From Serendipita indica DSM 11827 (lineage: Eukaryota > Basidiomycota > Agaricomycetes > Sebacinales > Serendipitaceae): DNA of 64,000 nucleotides. The notes under the pieces are model-generated. The model had not been told where the DNA came from. It saw only the letters and a list, made by a program, of their open reading frames with translations, and did no database searches. How positions within the stretch are numbered: position 1 is the first letter of the stretch; every line of letters begins with the position of its first letter. The translations under genes were made by a program, and so were the position numbers. Below are positions 35,104 through 47,534 of the stretch, one piece after another. The stretch spans positions 1,116,001 through 1,180,000 of the forward strand of contig CAJVGD010000001.1 in NCBI GenBank assembly GCA_910890315.1, in the 5' to 3' direction.

Positions 35104-36921
35104 ATGGAGATGGATGCGGATATGGACGGTCCAGCGATGGATCAGGCCCAGTACGCCTATCCACCGCCAGAAGATGGACGAAAGCAACTGTACGTCGCTC
35201 TTCATGCTCTGCAACTCGCTCTGTGTGTCTAGTCCTTCTGCGATCATGTTGGGGCCTTGTCGTTGCTGCTCATCACGTCGAGGGGCTGACGCCAGAGCGG
35301 CTCGAAATATCCAAAGCTGATCGTGGTGGATTATGACAGTGATCTAGTGTTCATTCAAGACTGTACGGGCAGCCAGGGTAGCTACATCACGTCTGCCACC
35401 AAGAATATCGAAGAGATTTCGCGCGCCATCTTCGAGTCGGGCAAACTCGTGTATCCAGATGATCTCCGACTTGGCTTGATTGCATTCAGAGATCATCCCC
35501 CGCAGGATCATACCTATATCACAAAGAACTTTGGCTTTACTTCGGGTATGTGGTCTCGTTTCGGCAAAGGGCTGACATTCATGGGACTAAATGACCACTG
35601 CAGACATTAGCATCATGCACGACAATCTGAAAACGCTCTTTGCGTCCGGTGGAGGCGATGGTCCAGAAGCCGTCACCGCGGCCCTGGGTGAAGCCCTCGA
35701 CATGGACTGGCGTCCTCACGCCGCCAAAATGGTCGTCCTCATCGCGGACGCGCCGCCTCATGGAATTGGAGAGTACGGTGACGGATTTGATGATGGCTCC
35801 CCGGATGGGAAAGACCCTCTGGGAATTGCCAGAACAATGGCTTCTAGGGGAATCGTCTTGGTAAGCCTTTATTCTTCCTTTTATGAATTTGTGTAAGTGC
35901 TGATTGGGTATCCTCCAGTTCTTCGTCGCCTGCGAACCTGCACTGAGCGGTTATGCGGTAAGGGTCTTTCTTCCACCTCGCGCATATCCCTGACGATGAT
36001 CAGTTTGCCAATGATTTTTATCATGCTATCACTCAAATTACATCGTGCGTCCTTTTGAATTGCTTGTGCAGTCCAATTGTCCAACCACATTCACCCAGGG
36101 GGCTCATGCTGCCGTTGACCACAGCAAACTTGCTGGCCCCAGCCATTGTCGGATCGGCATTGGAGAATATGGACATTGAACGTCTCATTCGAGAAGTCGG
36201 CATGGCTGTCGCCGAGCGTGTCCACGGGAACAATGAGTCTGTCGACGACGTCGCGAAGGAGTTGCACGAAAAGCTCCTCCTACGAAACGAGTCGACGAAG
36301 AAAGTGGTCATCGAGAACATTTATCGCGAACTACCAGAGGCTACCCATAACGTTCAGGTTTGGATCAATGCTCCAAACATTGCCGCGGCCAAGCCACTGC
36401 TGAGAAAGGTGCGTCACTGTGTAAGACCGTCTTGATCTGTAGCTTATACACCTTAAGATAAAGGGTACACGATTCACGGACAAGTACCTCTCGGCCAAGT
36501 ACCAACCCTCTCGAGCAGTCTCATCGCCATCGCCACCGCCGCTCTCCCCAGTCAAGCGTCGTACCCTCAACGACACAAAGGTATTTGGTGGCGGGCCTGC
36601 TGGTACCGCCCCACAAAGCGTCTTCCACACTGCGGTCAAGGCGAACCCGTTCTCTTTGGCGGGTAACAAAGCCGCGTTTGGTGGTATGCGAGGCGGAACG
36701 TCGCGGAATATCGACGATGACGACGAAGAAGAGGAAGAAGAAGTCAAACGCGAAGCGAGCGTCTTCTCGTCTGGCGCGCAGAGTCTCGAGCTAAGAGAGG
36801 ACTCTATTACGTATGACCAGGTATGTCAATCCTTGGTTCTCGGCAGTATCATCCGTACTGATTCATGTAATAGGCGAGACGTATAGCGATGCAAAGCGCG
36901 TGGCGCACTGCGCGAGTATGA
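35104..36921 (+). CDS. VWA-domain protein, related to fungal VwkA proteins
   Basis: About eight exons. After an acidic start ([10 protein letters not shown]) and a 108-nt intron (35190-35297), a von Willebrand A domain begins: [15 protein letters not shown], where the MIDAS usually reads DxTGSM/D. It continues with [38 protein letters not shown] and [20 protein letters not shown]. The rest is helical ([13 protein letters not shown]), then Ser/Pro-rich, then very acidic ([11 protein letters not shown]). Fungal VwkA proteins have the same VWA layout, sometimes with an alpha-kinase domain; I see no kinase domain here. It probably acts as a metal-dependent protein-binding module. The last exon begins at 36874 and stops at 36919-36921. 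Confidence 0.78.
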
Positions 36922-37184
36922 GACCGATGCACCATCAGACCTGCAAAAGTGTGAAGACACCTCAAGGTAAACCAAGGATTCGTCTCATTCCATCCTTTCT
37001 ATCGTGCAGTCACATTTTCGCATGGACTCTGTCTTACTACCAGATGCTCACGTCGCTGTATACTTGTGTGTGCTCATAATATGCGATTGTCCCCGAGACT
37101 ATCATTGAAATAAATATTAATCTAGGAGACTAGATACAACATCGAATAGTGAGAGTATATCGTATAGCAAGAAAAAATCGATGT

Positions 37185-38890
37185 CTACTCGTCGAGGAGG
37201 TTGAGCTTTGCGTCTTGTCGGGGAACAATTTCACATTGAAACGGCTTCGGGTGACTGATGGTGCCCGTGACAAATTCTGCTTCGGGAATAATCTCCTGTC
37301 CACGTTGATCCCGGACGCGAAGGATGTTGAACAACGAGAGGGTGTTAGTCACGCTAAGGAACATGCTCGCCGTTGCCATTCGTGAGCCGGGGCAAGCACG
37401 AGTCCCCCAGCCAAAGACAAAGCGGGTCGGATCCGGCTGCGCAGACTCTCCGAGATGGCGGTCTGGATTGAATATGAATGGATCTGGGTATTGAGTTTCA
37501 TCGTGAAGCATTGCCCATATGTTGGCAACGATGACTGTACCCTTTGGGATAAGGCGGTCTTGATACGTTTCGTCCGCTTTGGTGACATGGGGTATTCCAA
37601 GGGGACCAACAACACCCCATCGAAGAACCTCTTTCACCAGGCTCTCGCAGTATGGAAGGTTTGGTCGGTCGGCGAGCGTTGGAAGGCGGCCGCGGCCGAC
37701 GACTGTATCAATCTCCTGTTGCGCTTTAGATTGAATGTCTTGATAGATTGTCATCGCCAAGAAGAACGAGCGCATCGCAGATACTGTAGTGTCTGCGGCT
37801 CCAGCATAGAGCGAGGTTGCCGTAGACTTGATGATTTCTGCGCGACTTCCAATCACATCGTCGTTCCACTCGGAGAGAGCCTCCAAATGCCTAGATGCAA
37901 ACGAGTCGGTGGTGTTGCCTTGTCGCTGTAAACTGTATAAGAAACGCAAGAAAGGCCCGACAAGAAATCTCACGATTTGATCCTTTACAAAGTCGAAGGG
38001 CTTGTTGAACAGGTCCTTTCCAATGGGGCGCCATTCCTCTGCCAGCTTTTTGAACTGTACGCCTGGGAACCATGATGGTACGTATTGGACTGGATGGACG
38101 GTGAGTGTAGTGCACATTTAATGCTTGGATACTCACGAATAGGGAATATATCGACAGGAAATTCACCAAGGAGTGTTGTTCTAGAAAACTTGTCCAGAGC
38201 ATCAGCTGCCAACGCTACCAAAGGATCTTCCTTCGGCAAGACATCGTAGCCATAGGCAATTTTGAGGATGATTGCACCCGCAGAACTAGATCATTGTCAA
38301 TTTGTGGTAGCTGATCAAACGTGAGACTGACTATGAGAGATGGTCGATAAAATCTTGAGGGGATTCTCGGAGTCCGCGAAGGAACCGTATCGTCTCCGAC
38401 TCGAGAAGATTATAGTGAGCTGATAATCCCTTTGCACCGACAGTGAGATGGATTAGTTTGCGGGTCTCTTTTGCATCTTGATCGTAGGGCATCAAGGCGA
38501 GACCTCGTCCAAATCCCACCAGATCTCCCGCCATAACCAAGTGAGGTCTCTCAGCAGTATTAAGAGCACGTTTCGTCAAGAGCTCTTCTGCATCTTTGGC
38601 ATCGTTCAGAATGAGGATATGCTTTCCAACAATCTCCAAGTGTACACATGGTCCTGATACAGGTCAGTTTTCCTCAGATGTCCATGGAAATGTACCGTAC
38701 CATATGTCTTTGACCATTCCTTGTACGTCACCCATGGTAATTCTCGTGGAATCTGGTGCAGATTCCCGAAGACGGGTAAGGGTGTAGGACCGGGATGGTA
38801 TTTGTTCGGTTGAGCAAGATACGACCATGCAGCAGTGGCCGTCAAGACACCAGCCGCGGTCAACGTTGCAATTAGAGAAGATTGGTCCAT
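37185..38890 (-). CDS. Cytochrome P450 monooxygenase
   Basis: About six exons and 480 residues. An N-terminal membrane helix (SLIATLTAAGVLTATAAWSY) is followed by the Pro-rich hinge YHPGPTPLPVFGNL. The I-helix reads AGAADTTVSAM (AGxDTT), the K-helix ExxR is EVLRW, and the heme loop is FGWGTRACPGSRM with the proximal Cys. All P450 hallmarks are intact. Four splice sites were placed by conserved text, for example FVKDQI joined to RQGNTTDSFASRHLEAL. The sequence resembles the large Agaricomycete families related to O-methylsterigmatocystin oxidoreductase, but the substrate cannot be told. In-frame ATGs exist at 38926 and 38890; the TAT box at 38941-38949 suggests transcription starts near 38915, favouring 38890. 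No secondary-metabolism genes sit beside it. Confidence 0.9.
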
Positions 38891-38940
38891 ATTATTAGAA
38901 AGGAGAGAGGTGCTGGTGTTATCCATCCCCTCCACAGACA

Positions 38941-38949
38941 CCTTTTATA
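38941..38949 (-). promoter_or_regulatory. TATA box of the P450 gene
   Basis: TATAAAAGG on the minus strand, about 50-60 nt upstream of the chosen start codon; it helps to decide between two in-frame ATGs. Confidence 0.5.
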
Positions 38950-39480
38950 CAAGGACGTGGCTCTGGAGCCATCGCTTTCGACGCTAGATTCGCACTGCAC
39001 ATTCTCAGTATCTCACACACACTTTTCTGCCGCGTAATGACCTTGGAGAGCCACGGTCATTGGCTACCCACGCTAGTCTGGGCGATGCCGGCGCACCATT
39101 GCTGGTGACAACGAGTTCCAACAGGGCTCAAAAAACAAGACTAAATTTGAGTCATTGCTCCAGTTCTGTGAAGTACAGCGAGCGCTTGTGCCAAAATGGA
39201 GCTAGTTGTCGGCGCGGTCCAAAGTCCGTCACCACAGGTTCACAGCTCGTGTCGCGCAAGGTGCACTAGAAAAAGATATCTTCAGAGAAGCTAGTGTGGA
39301 TACAGGACAGTGTTATACAACGACGAAAGGGTGGACAGAAACCAACGCGGCACAAGCTACGACCTGCAAAAGAGCGCTTTTGACAGTGCCTTGATGCCCG
39401 ATGAAATGCACAGATAATATTTTGCTTGCTTGAAATATGCCAAGAGAGACCCAATCATGTTTGATAGCACAGATGGTGTT
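38950..39480. other. Intergenic region upstream of the P450
   Basis: About 530 nt without a supported gene. It holds the P450 promoter and the 3' end of the Red1-like gene, both on the minus strand. Confidence 0.45.
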
Positions 39481-42400
39481 TTATTGGAATTTTGAAGAGG
39501 ACGATGTACCTGAGTGCGGGTGAAGAGGAGTCACAAGGACATCGTCAAGCACGTATCGATATAAAGCAACAAATACTGAGCTACTGCACTTACCTGAATC
39601 TCCAAAATCTCTGAAATGAAGATCCGGGCAGTCGTTGTCTTTGCATTCGCCACCACCACTCTCAAATTGACAGAGCTGTGCAGCAAAATTAGTACCTTGA
39701 GGGTTGGAATGATGTGCAGATTGGGCTAGGTTAGTAAGGGCTGAATTGTCCGTCGACGCTGATGAGTGATGCTTAATCAGTGTTGTGAACATAGGTGGTC
39801 GCACATATGCGGTGAATCGTGGCTAGTGAACACCGTCAACTTGAGGATTCGGTTTCCAGGTCCAGGGTTGTATATCCACTGACCGAGGAGTCGGCTTCAT
39901 TTACTGGTGAGACGTGTCCAAACACAGGATCCTACAGTTCGGTGCCAGTGGCCAAAGTGAATATGAGCAGTTCACATCGAGTAATCCACGCTTGCCGTAG
40001 AAGGTTCTTGAGTGCTATCAACACCTAGAAACGTGAATCAGTAAGGCACAGGTTCTACATCGAGTGGTGTTCTCGCCATCTTCCAGTGTCTTGGATTCTA
40101 TCTCTATCCAATCACGTCAGCCAGAGACGACCCGACAGGGAGCACGCAGACGGGATGGTGTATCGACCAAGGTAGGGGTTGATGATGTCGCGTTATCTGG
40201 TGGTTCTCAGCAGAAGTGAAACAACACCAATGAGAACGCACCCTTCACCATCATTTCGATGGCTGAAAGCTCTGATTGACCGACGAGTTGAATAGCGCTG
40301 GACGATCCGTGACCTTTTAAAGGACTAAATGTTGATGCCTCGAACTCAATCGCGGATGTTTCGTGTTGCAAGAGTCTTGTCTCAAGGCTTTGTAGCTCTT
40401 GACGCAAAGTGTGAAGATGTTCTTCAGCAGCCAAGAGCTAGAAATCCTTGGTTAGAAAAGCCTCGGAAACTTGCATTTCACTCACAGCTTCAGCATCATC
40501 GTGCTTGACATTCTTGAGCTTCTTTTCTGCCTGCTTAAGCTCAAGCTTTCGCAAACTAAGCTGAGTTTTCAACAACTTGATCGCCTTCGCATTGATCTGG
40601 GCCTTTCTTTCTTCTTCCTGGATTCGAGCAGCTTCAAGTTCTTCAGCCGTCATGGGGAGACCGATAGCAAGCGCAGCCGCTGCAAACTGAGCAGCTTCAG
40701 ACTCTCTCTGCGAACCAGCACTCTCTGGCGCCATCTGGTCCGGCTCTGCTTCATCCCCCAGTGTTTCGTCATCGCTCCAAGTAAAAACATGCTGATCTGG
40801 GACTGTGGAATTGATAAGTGCAAATGTCGAACGACCAAAAAGATTTTTGCTTGGAACAACGTTGTTCAGTAAAGTTGGTCGTTTGACTGGTGTCTTGTCT
40901 AGGAAGTCGTCCGCCTTTGGTCTCTTGATTCCACGCTTAGCACCAAGTTCAGAGGGAGTCGAGGATCTGGTGCCATTGAGGAGACTTTCACGGCGTTGGG
41001 CAAGAGTAAGGATAGATTCCGATTGGTTTGACGGAGTCGATACTCGCGACGTTGAAGGAGCTGAATCGACAGTTGAAGTCACCGCGGATCGTGATGCCTC
41101 TGTAGTAACAGGGTAGTCAACGTCCATCGGAGAAGGTGATTCAACCTTTCTCTCATCTGGAACTGTTGAACTTGGAGCAGACTCCCTGGGAGTGGGATCA
41201 CTCGGTGTTACGTCGCCCGTCTGAAGCATCAGACTGTCCTTGACAGCAGGTCGTTTCCGTGTCAACGCCAGCTTTTTCCGCAACAGTTGAAGCTTTTTCT
41301 GCTGTTCCATCCGTTGAAGGGCCTCCGTATCAGATTCAACCTTGGGTTCGTCGCCCATAGTTGGGCTGGATGGGGGGCTTGTATATTTGGGGACATCGAT
41401 ACTTGACTTGCGATTCGGCTCGGCATTCACGGAGAAGGCTGGTCGTTGCGGCAAGGATGATGGCGGATCAGGTAAAGCGGTATTCACGGGGGCCGGTTCA
41501 GGGCGCGGAGGTAATCCGATTTGTTGATGTGGAAGAGCTATATGAACAAGCGATGGTCCTGTCGTTTTTGGTGGCTTTGAAGATACGACAGTTTTGGGTA
41601 CAAAAGGTTCGGCGTGTACGTTGAGGCGCGTTGTTGGCGGAGGCGTGTTGGATGTAGAGGGTAATGAGATTGCTGAAGGCTCTGCTTGCTCTTCAGTCGT
41701 GAATTGAAGCCCAGCATTGTGCTCTTCCGGTGAAATTGGAGAGAGCATTTCTGGAGATGTTGCACGGGGTGAATCGACGAGTGAAGTGACAAGAGCCTGT
41801 GGCGGTCCAAAAGCGATGATATCGCCCACCTTAACATTGGACGGTATCCGCATCTTCAGTTCGCGGAGGCAGTAGACAACCAGCCGAGGGTTGATACCGA
41901 CATCGATAAGATATTCAGGACTGGTACCATATCCGATGAGATCGAGAATGAGCCCTTTTGCCAACTCAAACTGCTCAAAAGTCACTGCGGGAAATGACAC
42001 ATCAATAATATGCGAATGCAACGGGCACTGGTCGACATACTCGGAAGTCCTGGGCGACAGTGATTATCATCGATACCAAATTCGAGAAGTTTGGTATATA
42101 CTTCTTCGTTGAGCTGCATTGTCGCCGGTGACAGACGATCGTCCGAAGGGTTGTTCACCTCTCGACTTGCTAAGCCAACAAATGAATGCGTTTCCGGTGT
42201 TGGGCGTAAGGGATCATTCATCTTGTTCGAATTCAATTTGAGAGGATTGGCAGAAGCGGAAGATGGTTGGGGCTGGTCCTCAAGCAAGATATTCTGAGCC
42301 GTATCGGAATGAAGGTCGGTCGACTGGGATGCATTGATAGATTGTTGGCTCTTCTTGAGAGAAACCGCCCTTGTTCTTTTGCTTTGTCGTCTCGCTCGAG

Positions 42401-42848
42401 ACTCTTCGTCACTAATCTCTCCTTCCTCTCTTCCTCCTATTTTAGGAATCTCCTTCTGACCATTCAGACCGTTGGCATGTGTGACTGCGGTGTGTCGTGA
42501 AGCTCCCAACCCCCGAGCGGCCGGGGTATTAGCAGGGGAAGCGGTTGGGCTCTCTGCCAGCTGTTCGATAGGGTCTCCATAGTCCAACGTCGTTTCGCTT
42601 TCCGCAGGTGCAGAGTCTCGAAGGAGCTTTGCCAAGATCTTTTTAGACGGGGGTCTGGAGGGCGAAGAGGATGAAACGGTGGGTGTAGATGCAGATAGTG
42701 ATGGGGATAATGTAGAAGACATGTTTTCGAGCCTCTCTGCGGCTTGTTTCACTCTCATCGTCTGCCTCGCTGCTTCTCGCAGCTTGGCGAGGTGTGCTTG
42801 GGACATGATTGACTGCGATGACATGGAGCTTGAGGTATTTTCAGTCAT
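39481..42848 (-). CDS. Red1/ZFC3H1-type zinc-finger protein (nuclear RNA surveillance)
   Basis: Start MTENTSSSMSSQS, then a helix (HLAKLREAARQTMRVKQAAE). Exon 1 (42848-42041) joins exon 2 at 41984 over a 56-nt intron; exon 2 ends near 40489 and a coiled-coil exon follows (LLAAEEHLHTLRQELQSL). The long middle is disordered and Ser/Pro/Thr-rich. The C-terminal exons carry LCQFESGGGECKDNDCPDLH, the C-X8-C-X5-C-X3-H type finger of the zf-C3H1 family found in fission yeast Red1 and human ZFC3H1. Those proteins link the helicase Mtl1/Mtr4 to the nuclear exosome. Exon joints between about 40240 and 39815 are uncertain; one plausible path uses introns ending near 40029, 39934 and 39836. The stop is at 39481-39483. 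Confidence 0.72.
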
Positions 42849-43322
42849 GAGAGGGACCTTCCATATGCAGAACTGTACCGAGAGCCCAGTCACGCAAGGT
42901 TTAATCACGGTAGTTCACACCACGAGTTTTCCTGCAACGATGAAGACCTTGAAGTAAATGACGCCAAACTTTGAGTCAAATTCAAGTCTTTGAAGAACTT
43001 TTACCTGGAAAGGTAATGTCTACTCTAAAACCAGCTACAAGAGGCAAGTTGTCAGCAGGCCGAAGATTCAAATAGCACAATTCTTGTCTTTATAATACTT
43101 ACAGACAATGCTCGCAAGGGTGATTGATAATATTGGTAGGGTTCGCGTGCTCGGTGTGAATGTCGGTGACGCGGCGGAGTCCAAAAGCTGTTTCACACAT
43201 GTCATTGACAACCAGCTTCCGATTTGTAACAAAAAACAAGAGAATAAAGTACAAGGGGTAGAGGGGAGCACTGTAGAATCCTATCCCATATCCCGTGAAA
43301 GCACTAGAGCACTAGCGAGCAG
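42849..43322 (-). other. Spacer between Red1-like gene and CDC6, with a possible small ORF
   Basis: About 470 nt. A minus-strand frame from ATG 43200 reads MCETAFGLRRVTDIHTEHAN and goes on with a Cys-X2-Cys before a GTAAGT donor near 43108. A short downstream exon can be imagined but I could not build a convincing complete gene. It may be only the CDC6 3' UTR and the next promoter. Confidence 0.3.
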
Positions 43323-45100
43323 CTACGCCTCTGTCGCATCCTCGAATGCATCCTGACGCTTCTTGATAACCATTTCCTTTTCTTCAGTTTCCCTCTTGAT
43401 TCGGGCTGTTTCCCGATTCCACATGGTGCGGATTTCCCTCTCTGCCGGCCCCTCCATTTGAGGGTCCTCTGGCTCGGTCAAACCCTTGACCATTTCCTCC
43501 TCGCGACTCGTCGACGGAATGCCGACACTTTGAGATTTCTCCGCTGCCTTTCCTTTTCCTCTGGCCCCCGCGGTTGGCCCTCGCTCTAGCAAACCCAGAG
43601 TCTCGACGAGACCGACGAGATCTGCAAACTCGTTGCGAGACACTGGACTGAATACGGCTTCTGTGCTACTGAGAAGATGGGTGTAAAACTCGAAGAGCCT
43701 GTCAATGGTGAGAGCCTCGGGTGCTTTGGATTTGGCCTTTGATTTCAAAGGCGTTTTGGCAGCCTTGGACAAGACAGGCAGAGATGCGGAGAGCCGACGA
43801 GTGGAGAGGAGAAGGGAAAGAAGAACAAGTCGAGCTTGGATGTTGAGTTGACGAACAACGCCAACAGTGCCAGGTGCTTGCGAGGAGACTGTCTTGGTGG
43901 CAGCAAGAACATGTGCCATCGACACGGGAACGATAGCGACAGAATCCCCCTGGTTAGCCAATGTGTTTTTGATAAACTCTTTTTCTGCTGTTTCGATCGC
44001 GCCACGGACAAGCGCGAGACAGGCTCGAAGGTCGCCTGTTTGGGAGGAGACCTTGCGGCATGCAAAGCTGAGGGCTGCAGGGGCTACTATGGCCTTCATA
44101 CCATCAGGAAGTACGAGCTCCTCAAGGCGCTTGGCGATGATCTGGGTCATTTCGTTGGAGGTATAGGGCTTGAAGTGAAGCGTGATCGTCGATGTGGTAG
44201 GCTTGGACGTCAACGTGTGGGTGTTCGATATGCCAATGACGCGAAACGAGGGCGTGCCAACAGCAAAGACGGGCGACAAGGTGGCACTGTCAAGATGTTC
44301 GAGCTCATCAAGCACCATGACCCTAAGGGCGGTCAGATAAATGGGGACAATGGCCAACTCGGGTGCACATACATGGCACATTCATCGTCCGCATGTTCGT
44401 CGCGAGTATCGCGTGCCGACGCTCGGATGTCTTCCGCGTTCATTCCCATGCAATTTAGATACTTGCTCTTGTACTTGCCGTCTAGACCGCGCAAAACGTC
44501 ATTGACGAGGGCAGTTTTGCCTGTTCCGGGCGTTCCAGAGACATAGAGACAAAACTTGTCTTCGCTAGTCAGGAAGTCGGTGATAGCAGTGCGCTCAGCT
44601 TGGCGGCCAGTGAAGGATGTTGCAGACGATGTGCGGAGGAGAGCGCGAGCCTGCGTGTAGATATCGGTAGGGGCACTGGGTGCGGGCTTTGCTGGCGTCG
44701 TCGGTGGTGTTACGAGCTGCAGGTTGCCGAGCTCGATGACGGGCGTCGACTCACAGCGTGAGAGCTGTCGGCGTATAATTGCTGAAAAAATAAAACAGAT
44801 TAATACATTAACATCTAGTCCAGATTAGAACCATGAAAATATCTCACATTTTCGGGGGGTCACCGCCGTCACCCGTCGAGTTGAGCGTGCTGGGGGACCT
44901 GCAATCTCGGAAAGGGTATCCTCTGGGGGTATATTCTCCTTGTTAGCGTCTGGATTCTCGTCTGTACACGTTTTTTGACGCTTGTAAGGCGAGATACACG
45001 ACATGCTCGACTTTGTCGATGTTGACGACTTCTGCGTGGAGACGGAGGCTATCGACGAGTTGGAATCGCATCTTGGGCGCTTTCGGATCATCGAATACAT
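43323..45100 (-). CDS. CDC6: Cdc6-type replication licensing ATPase
   Basis: Three exons, 45100-44848, 44781-44373 and 44322-43323, give 553 aa with agreeing phases. The N-terminus is basic and Ser/Pro-rich with RKRPRC and SPYKRQK, likely nuclear and CDK-regulated sites. The AAA+ core has Walker A GTPGTGKTALVNDVL, an arginine-rich segment, Walker B VLDELEHLD and sensor 1 IGISNTHTL. A C-terminal winged-helix region follows (LFEFYTHLL). This matches Cdc6/Cdc18, which with ORC and Cdt1 loads the MCM helicase in G1. Orc1 would be larger and carry a BAH domain, which is absent. The C-terminal tail (REIRTMWNRETARIKRETEE) is highly charged and helical. An ATG nine nt downstream is an alternative start. 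Confidence 0.9.
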
Positions 45101-45502
45101 TTTTGAGAATATTTAAGAGAGCGCTGTAGCCGACGGCTGGGTGTGATTAAATCCAAGGATATAGAGACACGCTCGGCCCAAATATTTACAACCGCGTCGC
45201 GTCGCCTCATTGCCCAAAAGTTGGATGCATCAATCTCAGTCGCAGAGCGTTTGCATTAGGTAATTGTTACAAAAGGTCCAAAAAGAAGGGATATAAAGAC
45301 AGGCCATAAGGAGTGGTACACTAGTTGGCAAATCATTGGAATGTCCATCGTTCAGAGAGACCTTAGGTATTTCTAGGGATCGTATGGTACTGAGGAGGTA
45401 GTTCATCAGATCTGGGTGGATTCGAAGCAATGGTTTGCGTCTGGGAGCCGGCGCGCAAAACGTCTTGGAGCAAGCTGCTATCATTGCTCGACGGAGACGC
45501 TC
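45101..45502. other. Spacer with a possible extra 3' exon of the next gene
   Basis: About 400 nt between the CDC6 start and the stop chosen for the membrane-protein gene. On the minus strand one frame (about 45500-45372) ends with LPPQYHTIPRNT and looks protein-like. It could be a last exon of the neighbouring gene, but no splice path without a stop was found. Confidence 0.35.
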
Positions 45503-47104
45503 CTAGTTCGCTCTGTCTTGAGCCCCCAATATTGAGAGCTGACAGAGGGACGCTTGATCATTTTGGGGAGATGCGGACGAGGTCGAGTAGACGCTATTCG
45601 ACGTTCCCGAGCGATAATGAGAAGAACGGTTGACGAAACCACCCATTTCATCGGCAGTGTAGGATACTCTCAAGTTTGAGCGGCGAGGATCACGGCCTCG
45701 CGTGCTCGAGGGAGAGGCCATGGCAGACGGATGCATTGATGGCGGAGGCGGAGATATCGTCCTGCCGGCGCTATCCAACAATGGCGCCGACGAATCTGCA
45801 CGCGAATGAGATCGGTTGTAGTCTGCAGAGTCCGTGGAACGAATAGAGTCATATGCAGATGATCTGTGCCTACGCCCGAGGCTCCCCGCCGTCTCAGATG
45901 GCGAGAGAGTCTCTGGCGATGCTTGCAGATCCGAAGACGCTTCGTGCGGGAACCCCATTGCCAAAGAAATGGAGCTTCCGAGATCCTGCGAAGTGAGGAG
46001 GGGATCCTGCATCACTTCGGTCGGCGGTGGCCAGACGTCTTCGTGGAACAAACTCCCCGTCTGGCTACCCCTAGCTCGAAGTAGTCGGGGCGCACTCACG
46101 GTCGAGCCCGTGGTGGAGTAAGCGTCCCATTGAGCCATTGCTGGATGAGGAAAATAGTCTGCCTCGTCTTCCAGAGGATGGCGAGTCGGGCGTTTGTTCT
46201 TCTCGGCAAGCATACGCTTTCGTGCTTTTCGGGCTCGTCTGAAATAGAATATGACACCCAAAAGTGCGACGAGCACGCATACACCACCGACGGCGGCACC
46301 GGCAATGACTCCAGTTCTCTGAGAGTCACTGAGAACGTTGTCGGATGTATTCAACAAGGTTTGAATGGGCGTGGCAAACTAGAACGTGGGTTAGCCTGAC
46401 TGGGGGGGGCGTGCATAGCATTTTAGGCGACCCACAATGGTCTCCACCCCATTCACTGTCGTGACAAGTTCGGTGAGAATAATCGTAGCCCCATCCGAAG
46501 TAGTTGTCGATTTCCCATCGTTGGCATTGTCGACCTGAGCAGGCCGCCACGCAGTGGAGGAGCCACCGTTACCGCCAGGATTTGCGCGTGTGGTCGTTGT
46601 CGTCGAATTGGTGCCAGAGTCATCAACGGTGGTGGTTGTGCAGGGAGCGAATAAAGTGAGGGTCGGGACAGTGCTGCCCGAGCGGTTAGTAAACTGTCAG
46701 CAGCGATTGGGGTGCATAATCGTACTTGGTAGCAACAACAGTTTCCGTGATGGTGATAGTTCGGGCGACCGGGGTCACATCATTGACGCTGAAGGTCTGT
46801 TCGCCACTCGTTGTTGGAGTCGATGACGCAGGATCCTGCCTGGCGCGGAGACGAGCTGGAATGGTTACAGTTACATATTCTGTCGTAACGATCACTCTCT
46901 CCGGATACGAAGTGCTATACGTCGTCCCATATTGAGTGAGAGTAGGGGAGCCCTGCGGCGAGGAGATAACATGATCAGCCTTCTTGGCACACACCCAGTA
47001 GAATGGACATGAAACAGAGGCAGGAGAGCGACCGTCGCTGTACAGCATGGTCCACCTTGCTCAGGCGCTACGACAGGCCGAGGCGGCTTTTGGGCAGCAG
47101 GCAT
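45503..47104 (-). CDS. Single-pass membrane protein with Thr/Ser-rich ectodomain
   Basis: Several exons. An extracellular part rich in Thr/Ser (TITITETVVAT, CTTTTVDDSGTNSTTTTT) should be heavily O-glycosylated. One transmembrane helix, GVIAGAAVGGVCVLVALLGV, is followed by a stop-transfer cluster FRRARKARKR. The cytosolic tail of about 230 residues is Ser/Pro-rich with many SP and SxxD sites. The layout resembles fungal wall-stress sensors of the Mid2/Wsc kind, but no WSC domain is visible, so this is only a similarity of architecture. The N-terminus is unresolved: frame MLYSDGRSPASVSCPFYW (from 47048) is coding, yet no clear signal peptide is seen. A TATA-like TATATAAT near 47160 suggests transcription starts near 47130. 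Confidence 0.6.
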
Positions 47105-47534
47105 TCACGACGACACGCCTGGCAGCAGCGAATCCTCGAGGAATAGGATAAAGAATATTATATAAAGCGAAGATGGTTGCTTTTGAGGATTCTGGCGTGA
47201 AACAGACGACTCACTTGGCAAGACATGATCGACACCGGTCAAGATCCCGTCAAGGACGGTAAAGCAGCACTCCAACGATGGAGTACAGGTATCAAGCGTT
47301 TCAACCCGCTAAACGGGCGAATTTCCGAGAATTTGGGGAGAAGTAAAGCTGAAGCGGTCGGGGCCAAAACGATGAATACCAAAAGATGAATAGCCGACTT
47401 GATGCTGTACAGAGACGCTCAGCAGCGAGTAAAGCGTCTGCAAAAAGGATTATATATCATGTTATCCATACTTGATAATTATGTCAACTGTCACTCATTC
47501 TTGGACCCGACGACCTCTGCCACCCCCAATCCAA
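47105..47534. other. Divergent intergenic region
   Basis: About 430 nt between divergent genes. It contains TATATAAT on the minus strand near 47160 and AT-rich TATATAT near 47450. No gene was recognised. Confidence 0.4.

Noticed and set aside
37185-42848. Secondary-metabolite cluster around the P450
   Set aside because: The neighbours are a VWA protein and an RNA-surveillance protein; there is no synthase, transporter or tailoring enzyme nearby.
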